DNA of 11,210 nt from NCBI GenBank assembly GCA_004294195.1, contig REAQ01000281.1:1-11210 (forward strand). The letters run 5' to 3'. This DNA comes from Sphingobacteriales bacterium. GTDB taxonomy: Bacteria; Bacteroidota; Bacteroidia; Chitinophagales; Chitinophagaceae. Every line of letters starts with the position of its first letter. Position 1 is the stretch's first letter. The notes under the pieces were generated by a model. That model worked only from the letters and a program-made list of their open reading frames with translations, was not told where the DNA came from and ran no database searches. Made by a program: the position numbers and the translations under genes. Positions 1 through 6,316 of the stretch are shown here, piece after piece.

Positions 1-94
1 CGAAGACGCAGGGTCCAAATTGGAAAAAGCCAAGAAACTCGGGAGTGTCCAGATCCTCTCCGAAGACGATTTCCTCAAAATAGCTAATAGCTAG
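1..94 (+). CDS. ligA: NAD-dependent DNA ligase LigA, C-terminal end (partial)
   Basis: Only the last 30 codons are in the window, read from base 2 to the TAG at 92-94; the gene starts before base 1. The tail contains GSKLEKAKKLG, then VQILSEDDFLKIANS. This is the typical end of the BRCT domain that closes bacterial NAD-dependent DNA ligases (family pattern: G-SKLEKA-KLG followed by ILSEDEFL). LigA seals nicks during replication and repair, using NAD+ to adenylate its catalytic lysine; that catalytic part lies outside the window. The final residues A-N-S and the stop codon are encoded by the first two units of the heptamer repeat at 81-108, so the original C-terminus may have been replaced by repeat sequence. 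Another BRCT protein is possible, but the SKLEKAKKLG signature favours LigA. Confidence 0.8.
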   Translation, partial: EDAGSKLEKAKKLGSVQILSEDDFLKIANS

Positions 95-108
95 TAGCTA
101 ATAGCTAA
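81..108. repeat. Heptamer tandem repeat TAGCTAA, 4 units
   Basis: Four contiguous 7-bp units: TAGCTAA (81-87), TAGCTAG (88-94), TAGCTAA (95-101), TAGCTAA (102-108). The core TAGCTA is its own reverse complement, so the array can pair with itself. It overlaps the end of ligA and supplies its TAG stop codon. Bases 81-105 are identical to the reverse complement of 1526-1550 at the end of asd, including the single variant G. Confidence 0.9.
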
Positions 109-218
109 TATAACGCAGAAGGATAGCCTAAAACTATTGTTAATTATATGCGTTAAATGTTAAAATAAGATACCATGAATGGTTTCTTGTAGTACATTTA
201 AAAGACTAAAACACCGCT

Positions 219-782
219 ATGATTAAGAAGATACCTGGTGAAGTTTGGAAAAACCTGCAGTTCCCCGGATGGAAAGAACTGAGGAAAAAATATGCCGTAT
301 CCAATATGGGTAGGGTTGCGAGCTATACAGACGATGTTCATGAAGATGGCAAATTGCTCAATGGCTCTTTAACTACTGGTTACAAAAGCCTGAATCTTCA
401 TCGTCCCAACAGCAAAGGCACCATCTATATTCACAGGGAAGTAGCAAAGCTTTTTTCGAAAAAGGCAAGCCCCAAACACAAGTATGTGATTCACGCTAAC
501 CACAATAAGTTGGACAACAAATCATCTAACCTCAAATGGGCGACCCAGGAAGAAGTAGCGGATCATCAACAAAATTCACCTGCTAAAATTGCCTACAAAA
601 AAGTACAGGCCGCGCGCAGTAACGGGTTAAAGCTTAATGCAACGCAAGTAAAGAGTATTAAAAAAGTACTCGCAGACCCAAAACGTAAACACACGTTCAA
701 ACAACTCGCAGACAAATACGGCGTCAGTGAAATGACACTTTATAGGATTAAGAGCGGGGAGAATTGGGGGAAGGTAAACTAG
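219..782 (+). CDS. NUMOD4-HNH endonuclease-like protein with C-terminal helix-turn-helix
   Basis: 187 residues, starting at ATG 219. Residues about 8-60 resemble the NUMOD4 DNA-binding motif of homing endonucleases (W-K ... YAVSNMGRVASY ... GYKSLNL). An HNH-type region follows (HREVAKLF at 72-79, then VIHANHNKLDN to NLKWAT, about 90-109). Residues about 138-183 form a helix-turn-helix tail (KLNATQVKSIKKVL ... LADKYGVSEMTLYRI). Proteins of this kind nick or cut DNA and occur in phages, in introns, and free-standing in Bacteroidota chromosomes. In the HNH loop the usual pattern N-H-I-D-G-N reads I-H-A-N-H-N here, so a conserved Asp position is Asn and activity is uncertain. No self-splicing intron or phage gene is visible nearby. 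The protein is lysine-rich. The gene stands alone between ligA and a convergent gene, with no clear TAnnTTTG promoter in the 124 bp upstream. The family call is good; the biological role is unknown. Confidence 0.8.
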   Translation: MIKKIPGEVWKNLQFPGWKELRKKYAVSNMGRVASYTDDVHEDGKLLNGSLTTGYKSLNLHRPNSKGTIYIHREVAKLFSKKASPKHKYVIHANHNKLDNKSSNLKWATQEEVADHQQNSPAKIAYKKVQAARSNGLKLNATQVKSIKKVLADPKRKHTFKQLADKYGVSEMTLYRIKSGENWGKVN

Positions 783-789
783 ATAGCAG

Positions 790-863
790 CTCAACAACTC
801 AGTAACTCAACAACTCAGCAACACTACACTGTTGAGTTGTTGAGTTATTGAGTTACTATTTTT
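790..863 (+). terminator. Octamer-based inverted repeat, likely terminator after the HNH gene
   Basis: The left arm has four 8-bp units of CTCAACAA type (790-821) and the right arm has the reverse complement units GTTGAGTT, GTTGAGTT, ATTGAGTT (831-854). A perfect 14-bp stem can form between 804-817 and 833-846; a shifted register (801-817 with 841-857) pairs 16 of 17. A run of five T follows at 859-863. It begins 7 bp after the HNH stop codon and reaches the stop codon of the convergent DUF2461 gene. On the minus strand there is no T-run after the hairpin, so a terminator role is better supported for the plus strand. Confidence 0.65.
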
Positions 864-1519
864 CAATTCTGCGCTCTATTCAAAAAATCAATCACCGGCT
901 TCAGCGCCTTAAACGCCTCACACACCTGCTTCACAAATTGCGGTGATTCCATTTCCTTGTTATCCAGTTTTTTCATCGCGAGATAACTCTTCAACTTCAA
1001 AAACTCCGCTGCCGGATTTTCCGCTTCGTACCCTTTAGGAACGCGTGAAAGCGAAACATCCTTTCCATTATACAAAGCAGCATATTGCTTCCGGAAGGCA
1101 GGGGCCTTCAGCAATGCAGTCAACTCGTCAAGATTGTAGTCGATCTCCTGCCGCACCGCAGACAGCACCGGAGCGCCTGGCATCCACAACCCTCCACCAA
1201 CAAATCCTTCATCCGGCTCAATATGCAGGTAGTAGCCTGCCAGCGGAGATTTCTTCCCTCCGGAAGTGATTGAAATACCGAAGTTGGTTTTGTAAGGCGA
1301 TTTATCTTTCGAAAATCGCACATCCCTGTTGATGCGAAACAAACAATCTTTCGGAGTCAGATGGGCAATGGCCGGCTCTGTTTTTCCAAAACTGCCAATG
1401 ATCGCCTCCACCAATTCCCCGATCTCTTTTTTAGCTGTTTCGTACAAAGCCCGATTCTCATCAAACCAGGCTTTGTTGTTGTTCTTTTTCAGCTTGCGTA
1501 AAAAAGTAAGTGCTGTCAT
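863..1519 (-). CDS. DUF2461 / TIGR02453 family protein
   Basis: 218 residues, close to the family's usual 220-230. Recognised from the N-terminal FLRKLKKNNNKAWFDENR (about 6-23), the conserved block FRINRDVRFSKDKSPYKTNFG (about 61-81) and YYLHIEPDEGFVGGGLW (about 96-112). The family is common in Bacteroidota and other bacteria and is predicted to be cytoplasmic; there is no signal peptide or membrane segment. I know of no established biochemical function and assign none. The ATG at 1519 is the only reasonable start: upstream in frame are repeat-derived codons and then a stop. It lies 17 nt downstream of the asd stop codon on the same strand, so it is probably co-transcribed with asd, with the heptamer repeat forming the junction. 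A shared promoter does not by itself imply a shared pathway. Confidence 0.85.
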   Translation of the reverse strand: MTALTFLRKLKKNNNKAWFDENRALYETAKKEIGELVEAIIGSFGKTEPAIAHLTPKDCLFRINRDVRFSKDKSPYKTNFGISITSGGKKSPLAGYYLHIEPDEGFVGGGLWMPGAPVLSAVRQEIDYNLDELTALLKAPAFRKQYAALYNGKDVSLSRVPKGYEAENPAAEFLKLKSYLAMKKLDNKEMESPQFVKQVCEAFKALKPVIDFLNRAQN

Positions 1520-1523
1520 ATAG

Positions 1524-1557
1524 ATGCTATTAGCTACTAGCTATTAGCTAATAGCTT
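1524..1557. repeat. Heptamer tandem repeat at the asd/DUF2461 junction
   Basis: Plus-strand units ATGCTAT (1524-1530, degenerate), TAGCTAC (1531-1537), TAGCTAT (1538-1544), TAGCTAA (1545-1551), then partial TAGCTT (1552-1557). On the coding (minus) strand it encodes the asd C-terminal residues A-N-S and the TAG stop codon, and fills the gap to the DUF2461 start. The reverse complement of 1526-1550 equals 81-105 exactly. Confidence 0.88.
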
Positions 1558-2553
1558 TGTTCTTAATAAATATTCCGCAATCTGCACTGCATTGGTAGCC
1601 GCTCCTTTACGGAGGTTGTCTGACACGATCCACATATTCAGTGTCTTCGGCTGTGTTTCATCCCTGCGAAGTCTTCCTACAAAAACTTCATCACGCTCGT
1701 GCGCATCTTTCGGCATCGGATACTGCTGTGTGGCAGGATCATCTACCAACAGTACACCAGGTGCATTGCTCAACAATGATTTTACTTCTGCCATATCAAA
1801 CTCATGTTCAAATTCAATATTCACACTTTCACTATGTCCGCCCATCACCGGAATACGCACTGTTGTTGCCGTAACACGGATGCTCTCGTCACGCATGATC
1901 TTCTTCGTTTCATTCACCATCTTCATCTCTTCTTTCGTATAGCCATTGTCCAGAAACACATCTATCTGGGGAATAACATTAAGATCGATGGGATATTTAT
2001 ATGCCATCGGATATTCTTCGGTACTGCCTTTCACGAGTTTATTGCGTTCACCCATCAGTTGGTCAACAGCTTTCTTTCCGGTACCTGTAACACTCTGGTA
2101 AGTGGATACCACGATCCTGTTGATCTTATATTTCAGATGAAGAGGATTAATGGCAACCACCATTTGAATCGTGGAACAATTTGGATTGGCGATGATCTTG
2201 TCATCTTTCGTCAGGGCATCGGCATTAATCTCCGGAACCACCAGTTTTTTAGATGGGTCCATTCTCCAGGCAGACGAATTATCAATAACGGTAATTCCCG
2301 CCGCCGCAAATTTTGGCGCTAGTTCCAGCGATGTAGATCCGCCCGCAGAAAACAATGCAACATCTGGTTTTGCAGCAATGGCATCTTCAGCACTGACCAC
2401 TTTGAACCCCTTACCTTTATATATCACTTCCTTGCCAATGGAGGCTGATGATGCAACGGGGATCAGTTCATCCACAGGAAAATTTCTTTCCGCGAGTACC
2501 TGCAACATTTTTGTTCCTACAAGGCCGGTAGCGCCTACTACTGCTACTTTCAT
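1537..2553 (-). CDS. asd: Aspartate-semialdehyde dehydrogenase
   Basis: 338 residues, the normal family length. The enzyme reduces L-aspartyl-4-phosphate to L-aspartate-4-semialdehyde with NADPH, the branch point to lysine/diaminopimelate, threonine and methionine; it is cytoplasmic. Visible motifs: the N-terminal nucleotide-binding loop VGATGLVG (about 6-13), the catalytic cysteine in NPNCST (Cys126), STYQSVTGTGKKA (about 150-162), and the substrate/catalytic segment VRIPVMGGHSESV with His240. The ATG at 2553 gives the canonical MKVAVVGATG start. The last residues A-N-S and the TAG stop are encoded by the heptamer repeat. The 5' region carries a promoter (2700-2731), a leader peptide (2638-2694), an alternative stem and an intrinsic terminator (2579-2607), implying control by attenuation. 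DUF2461 follows on the same strand 17 nt downstream. Confidence 0.96.
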   Translation of the reverse strand: MKVAVVGATGLVGTKMLQVLAERNFPVDELIPVASSASIGKEVIYKGKGFKVVSAEDAIAAKPDVALFSAGGSTSLELAPKFAAAGITVIDNSSAWRMDPSKKLVVPEINADALTKDDKIIANPNCSTIQMVVAINPLHLKYKINRIVVSTYQSVTGTGKKAVDQLMGERNKLVKGSTEEYPMAYKYPIDLNVIPQIDVFLDNGYTKEEMKMVNETKKIMRDESIRVTATTVRIPVMGGHSESVNIEFEHEFDMAEVKSLLSNAPGVLLVDDPATQQYPMPKDAHERDEVFVGRLRRDETQPKTLNMWIVSDNLRKGAATNAVQIAEYLLRTKLLANS

Positions 2554-2578
2554 TTTGACTTTTTTTCATTGAATGGTT

Positions 2579-2607
2579 AAAAAAAAGGCCTTCCAACTTG
2601 GAAGGCC
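2579..2607 (-). terminator. Intrinsic terminator in the asd leader (attenuator)
   Basis: On the minus strand an 8-bp GC-rich stem (GGCCTTCC, loop AAGTT, GGAAGGCC; plus positions 2587-2594 and 2600-2607) is followed directly by eight T (2586 down to 2579). It ends 25 nt upstream of the asd ATG and downstream of the promoter at 2700-2731, so it would stop transcription before asd. No other minus-strand gene precedes it that would need a terminator here; the gene on the other side of the promoter is divergent. That supports a regulatory role. Confidence 0.85.
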
Positions 2608-2675
2608 CGGATCATTATGTTGACGCATAAACACTCCTTAACCTTCCCGAAGGGATGATTTCTTGGTGCGTTTAT
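2600..2675 (-). promoter_or_regulatory. Alternative leader structures (pause stem / antiterminator) upstream of asd
   Basis: Two competing pairings are visible in the transcript. First, AUAAACGCACC (2675-2665) pairs with GGAGUGUUUAU (2637-2627) with one A-A mismatch and one G-U pair, enclosing a small CCUU-CGGG-AAGG hairpin. Second, GGAAGG (2647-2642) can instead pair with CCUUCC (2605-2600) of the terminator's 5' arm, extendable by two U-G pairs, which would block the terminator. A ribosome stalled near codons 10-12 of the leader peptide would mask the first structure and leave GGAAGG free. The pairings are visible; the mechanism is inferred. Confidence 0.6.
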
Positions 2676-2694
2676 TTTGCTTATTCGTTGTCAT
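2638..2694 (-). CDS. Putative asd leader peptide (18 aa)
   Basis: A short reading frame MTTNKQNKRTKKSSLREG ends in TAA between the asd promoter and its terminator. Nine of 18 residues are Thr (3), Lys (4) or Asn (2), all products of the aspartate pathway that Asd feeds. Codons 7-10 (N-K-R-T) make up the 5' arm of the leader stem (2665-2675), and codons 17-18 overlap the GGAAGG segment that can act as antiterminator, which is the geometry expected of an amino-acid attenuator. The start ATG lies 5 nt after the -7 box, so the message would be nearly leaderless or use GAGGAG immediately before the ATG; this is unusual and is the weakest part of the call. Asd leaders of this composition are not something I can cite; function is inferred. 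Confidence 0.5.
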   Translation of the reverse strand: MTTNKQNKRTKKSSLREG

Positions 2695-2699
2695 CTCCT

Positions 2700-2731
2700 C
2701 AAAAATAAAGCTGATTCACTGTTCCACCAAA
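2700..2731 (-). promoter_or_regulatory. Bacteroidota-type promoter of asd
   Basis: On the minus strand TTTG (plus 2728-2731) is followed by a 20-nt spacer and TATTTTTG (plus 2700-2707), an exact match to the Bacteroidota consensus TTTG-N(19-21)-TAnnTTTG. Transcription should begin around 2696-2693, leaving a leader of about 140 nt before the asd ATG. Confidence 0.75.
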
Positions 2732-2810
2732 GTTTTTTTCTGTCAATCAATCGATGAAAACACGGATGGAACTCCCTCGCCTCCGTATTAGTTTTACCTA
2801 AATAGATGTG

Positions 2811-4487
2811 ATGAGAGGGGTCCTGTGGTTGTTGAGCGTAATTCCTGTTTTACATGTGCATGCACAAAACGATGTACGGCACGCTGTATTGATTCATGAA
2901 CTGTATCCGGATCCCATACCGTCCCGTGGTCTACCCAATGCTGAATTCATAGAACTGAAAAATGTTTCCACCGCCGATATCCAGCTTCGCAACTGGCGAG
3001 TCAGCAATGGTTCAACTTTTGGAAAGATCGCCACCAGCTTCATCCTGAAGCCAGACAGCCTGGTCATCCTTGTTTCACCGGGATCCCTGGCCTCCTATCA
3101 GGCATTCGGATCTTGCATCTCTCTTACGCCCTTCCCCGCCCTGAACAATGAGGAAGATACTTTGCTGCTGTTCAATGAGAAAGACTCGCTCATTCACGCC
3201 ATCGCATACAATAGTTCATGGTATCGCAATCCTGTAAAAAAAGAAGGTGGCTGGTCGCTGGAAATGATTGACCCTTCGCGACCCTGCCTGCAATCTATGA
3301 ACTGGACGGCATCCACATCGCCCATTGGGGGTACACCAGGGAAACCCAATCACGCGGCTGGTTCCATCAGAGACACCACTATGCCATGGATCCACCATGC
3401 TTTCATGGCAGACAGTCTGAATCTATACATTCAAATGAATGAGCAGATGTATGATAAGGTAGTCTCTATCACTCCGCAATTGGACATAAGCTTTCAGCAG
3501 TGGCTACCCCCTTTGTTTCAGGTATTACAAGTCAGGCTCCGGCAACCCTTTCCAAAAGACTCACTCTTGACCATCTGGCTAAAAGACCTGACGGATTGCA
3601 GTGGCAACACTTCTCCCCCTCTATCTGCAACCGTTGGACGATTCGCCACACAGGTCAATACACAATGTGTTATCAATGAGGTATTGTTTGATCCGCCGTC
3701 AGGAGGATCAGATTACATCGAGATATACAATCGTTCTTCTGAACCGATTGATGTTGCCCAACTGATGATCTCCAACAGAACTTCCAATGGTTTGCTATCT
3801 GCTCCACGGGCCATCATCACTTCTCCTTTGCCTTTGTTGCCGAACCAATACCTTTTACTCACTGAAGACAGCAGTTGGGTACAACGCTATTATTCACCCG
3901 GGCAGATCCTGATGCTGGAGACGGCATTGCCAAGCTTTGCCGATGATGAAGGGACGGTGGTCATCCTAAATACCCAAGGCAGTATTGTTGATGAACTCCA
4001 ATATACTGCCAGCTGGCATCATCCGCTGATGAGCTCGGCACAGGGTGTTTCACTTGAGCGGATCAATCCCATGGGCATCACACAGCAACCGCAAAACTGG
4101 CATTCGGCAGCATCTACTACACGTTTCGGTACGCCGGGCTACCGCAACTCGCAATCCGTCCCCTACACCCTATCCAGTGAAAAAATCCTGACGCCAAGTT
4201 CACTCGTCATTTCGCCCGATCAAGACGGTTTTCAGGATATCTTGCGGTTACAATATGTCCTGGACCAACCTGGGTACCTGGCCAATATCGATGTCTATAC
4301 CGCTTGGGGTACCCTCGTTCATACCATTGCCAACAACCAACTTTGCGGGACCAAGGGTGAGTTTGTATGGGATGGACTAAACATGCAGCAATTTCCATTG
4401 AAAAGAGGTGCTTACATCTTACAAGCAAGGTTCCATCTTCCCAACGGCAATGTGAGACAACAGAAAATAGCCATTGGTGTTTGGTAA
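2811..4487 (+). CDS. Secreted protein with two lamin-tail domains and a FlgD/CHU_C-like C-terminus
   Basis: 558 residues from ATG 2811. A GTG three bases upstream is in frame but less likely. Residues 1-18 form a signal peptide (hydrophobic core, cut near VHA-Q); there is no lipobox cysteine. Two lamin-tail (LTD) repeats follow. The first spans about 25-180 (VLIHELYPDPIP ... EFIELKNVS, ending GTPGKPN). The second spans about 285-446 (CVINEVLFDPPSGG ... YIEIYNRS, ending GTPGYRN). Both close with the same G-T-P-G-x-x-N turn. The last about 100 residues (SPDQDGFQDILRLQYVL ... VYTAWGTLVHTI ... FVWDGLN ... GAYILQA) resemble the FlgD-Ig or gliding-motility C-terminal fold seen at the end of Bacteroidota secreted proteins, so export through T9SS is likely. 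No catalytic residues are visible. LTDs in bacteria are often attached to secreted nucleases or adhesins; here they appear without an enzyme domain. It is followed 95 bp later by two secreted hydrolase-like genes on the same strand. Confidence 0.8.
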   Translation: MRGVLWLLSVIPVLHVHAQNDVRHAVLIHELYPDPIPSRGLPNAEFIELKNVSTADIQLRNWRVSNGSTFGKIATSFILKPDSLVILVSPGSLASYQAFGSCISLTPFPALNNEEDTLLLFNEKDSLIHAIAYNSSWYRNPVKKEGGWSLEMIDPSRPCLQSMNWTASTSPIGGTPGKPNHAAGSIRDTTMPWIHHAFMADSLNLYIQMNEQMYDKVVSITPQLDISFQQWLPPLFQVLQVRLRQPFPKDSLLTIWLKDLTDCSGNTSPPLSATVGRFATQVNTQCVINEVLFDPPSGGSDYIEIYNRSSEPIDVAQLMISNRTSNGLLSAPRAIITSPLPLLPNQYLLLTEDSSWVQRYYSPGQILMLETALPSFADDEGTVVILNTQGSIVDELQYTASWHHPLMSSAQGVSLERINPMGITQQPQNWHSAASTTRFGTPGYRNSQSVPYTLSSEKILTPSSLVISPDQDGFQDILRLQYVLDQPGYLANIDVYTAWGTLVHTIANNQLCGTKGEFVWDGLNMQQFPLKRGAYILQARFHLPNGNVRQQKIAIGVW

Positions 4488-4582
4488 ATCCATCAAACGC
4501 TTTGACATATGCTTCAATTTCAGTACATTAGATATCCTTCACATCCTTAGAAAGATCAGTTGGCTCTTTAAAATGCAGACTG

Positions 4583-6196
4583 ATGAAATCAATTACGATC
4601 AGCAGAAGCCTGGCTTTCGCTCTTGGATTGTTGTTGCTGACGATGCGGTCAGATGCACAACAGGTTTTGGAATACACAGAGAATGCTGCTGGAAATGTAG
4701 GCACTACTTACTGGTATACCGATTCCTATACTGCCGCCGGTGGCTGCCGCAACACCGTTGAATTTCTTCCCAATGGTTTTAATTTTAATGACCCCACCAC
4801 CAAGTACCCTCTGCTGATTTTCTTTCCTGGCAAAAACCAAACTGCCAGTCCTACGGACATCTTCAACAACGGATCCAATCCCGAAGGGCTTAAAGCGCCC
4901 AGGCTAAAGGAAAACATTTTCACCTGGACCTGGCCCTCCATCATCAAAGTGCAAACCCAGCCTATCCCCAGATTTCTGTTGACCTATTATTCTCCGGTTA
5001 ATGTACCCGGTCCGGCCAGTCAAACCTATTCGTTCATTGTAGTAACCGTGCAGTGCGGCCCCAACGACGTGATTGCGGACTATGATAAAATGATCAAGGG
5101 TTATGTCTTCGAAAAGTATAAAGACAAAATCGATCCCACACGAATATATCTTACAGGACTAAGCCTCGGCGGCGGGAAAGCCGTTGAATATCTGGCTGAC
5201 CCTTCAAGGGCAGCTACCATCGCGGCTATCGCTCCAGTAGCTACAGGTACAGAATGTCCTTATACCCCGGAATTCATCAGTACACCCGGTGTACTCGGGC
5301 CCAGTCCTGTGCCACCGGTTTGGAGCCCTTGTCCTGACCAAAGCCAATTCACCGCCATTGTGCAGAATGTAGTGAACAGCACAACCATTGGCGTTTTCTT
5401 CAACCATAACCTGAACGACAGATCTGATGCACCCGTGAAGATTTCCAATTTCTTTTTTAATGCCATCAATGCCCTACAACCCGGAAAAGCCGGAGGTTAT
5501 TTCAACCCCGTTGCGCCATCTGATCCCTTTGACCCCACACATGATGCCTGGGGAAGGGCATATGATCCATTCATTTCAGACTACAACGGGAAAAACATGT
5601 ATTCGTGGCTGTTAGACTATCAGTCTAACAATACTTTGATCCCGCTTCCCGTCAGACTTCGTGACTTCACTGTGGCCAGGAACAGCCTGGGAGGTGTGAA
5701 CCTGAAATGGACTACAGACCTGGAACAGCATACCAGTCATTTCAGCATTGAGCGCTCTGTAGACGGTATACATTTTTCATCCATTGGAACCGTTCGCTCT
5801 GCCGGCAACAGCAGCAGTCTCCGGAACTATGTGTTCATTGATGACGCTATACTTACCGAGGAGTTATTCTATCGGCTGAAAATGGTTGACATCGATGGCC
5901 GGTATGAATATTCGCCGGTTAAAAAGATCGGCTTCCGCAATCGCGGGTTAAAATTTGTGCTTTCCCCCAATCCCGGCATCGGCCCGGTTCAGTTGGTGAT
6001 TGAAGGTGAAGCAAGAGGATTACTTACGTTCCACATCATTGACCAGACAGGCAGAGAACTGATCCGGGAAAAAAAGGAGAAAACACGCAATAGCCTCCAG
6101 TGGCAGCCTGATCTATCTGGCCTCACGTCTGGGCTTTACTTTATCCGGATATCAGGAGACCAGGTCAATCACACTTTGAAGTTTGTGAAACCCTAG
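4583..6196 (+). CDS. Secreted alpha/beta-hydrolase-like protein with T9SS sorting domain (paralog 1)
   Basis: 537 residues. Signal peptide about 1-25 (hydrophobic FALGLLLL, cut near SDA-Q). An alpha/beta-hydrolase domain covers about 27-350, with nucleophile elbow GLSLGGG (Ser194), a probable acid in NHNLND (Asp279) and a probable catalytic His in THDAW (His320). The PHB-depolymerase/esterase class of secreted hydrolases has the same order of motifs. A fibronectin-III-like domain follows (about 358-448: VNLKWTTDLEQHTSHFSIERS ... YRLKMVDIDGRYEYSPVKKI), then a type A T9SS sorting domain (about 455-537: LSPNPGIGPVQLVIEG ... LSGLTSGLYFIRISG ... LKFVKP). It should be exported across the outer membrane and either released or surface-attached. 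The substrate (ester, polyester or peptide) cannot be told from sequence. It is paralogous to the next gene; compared with it, this copy is 61 residues longer, with extra sequence near 85-150 and 228-255. Confidence 0.82.
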   Translation: MKSITISRSLAFALGLLLLTMRSDAQQVLEYTENAAGNVGTTYWYTDSYTAAGGCRNTVEFLPNGFNFNDPTTKYPLLIFFPGKNQTASPTDIFNNGSNPEGLKAPRLKENIFTWTWPSIIKVQTQPIPRFLLTYYSPVNVPGPASQTYSFIVVTVQCGPNDVIADYDKMIKGYVFEKYKDKIDPTRIYLTGLSLGGGKAVEYLADPSRAATIAAIAPVATGTECPYTPEFISTPGVLGPSPVPPVWSPCPDQSQFTAIVQNVVNSTTIGVFFNHNLNDRSDAPVKISNFFFNAINALQPGKAGGYFNPVAPSDPFDPTHDAWGRAYDPFISDYNGKNMYSWLLDYQSNNTLIPLPVRLRDFTVARNSLGGVNLKWTTDLEQHTSHFSIERSVDGIHFSSIGTVRSAGNSSSLRNYVFIDDAILTEELFYRLKMVDIDGRYEYSPVKKIGFRNRGLKFVLSPNPGIGPVQLVIEGEARGLLTFHIIDQTGRELIREKKEKTRNSLQWQPDLSGLTSGLYFIRISGDQVNHTLKFVKP

Positions 6197-6229
6197 CCCG
6201 CCCGCTCAAACATATTCAACGGATTTCCA

Positions 6230-6237
6230 TACATTTG
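6230..6237 (+). promoter_or_regulatory. Candidate -7 box before the second secreted hydrolase
   Basis: TACATTTG matches TAnnTTTG exactly, 80 bp before the ATG at 6317, but no TTG occurs at the expected upstream distance. Weak evidence that the second hydrolase gene has its own promoter. Confidence 0.35.
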
Positions 6238-6316
6238 TGACCCATCCTTACCCCATACCCCCCTGCTTTCCCCTAAACCCAAGAGAAAATTTTTTAACGG
6301 GAAAGGCTTTAAAATT

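Noticed and set aside
1804..2322. Long open frame opposite asd (172 codons, plus strand)
   Set aside because: Antisense shadow of asd with His/Ile/Phe-rich, non-protein-like composition and no domain.
2540..2629. A reading frame starting MRQHNDPG on the minus strand (ATG at 2629), preceded by a good AAGGAG, as the asd leader peptide
   Set aside because: It runs through the terminator and into asd in another frame, with no attenuator-like amino-acid bias; the AAGGAG is more simply part of the leader stem.
2554..2700. A riboswitch (lysine or SAM type) upstream of asd
   Set aside because: I could not recognise a conserved aptamer core; a leader peptide with competing stems explains the region better.
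2808..2810. GTG at 2808 as the start of the lamin-tail protein
   Set aside because: The directly following ATG at 2811 is the stronger start and gives an equally good signal peptide.
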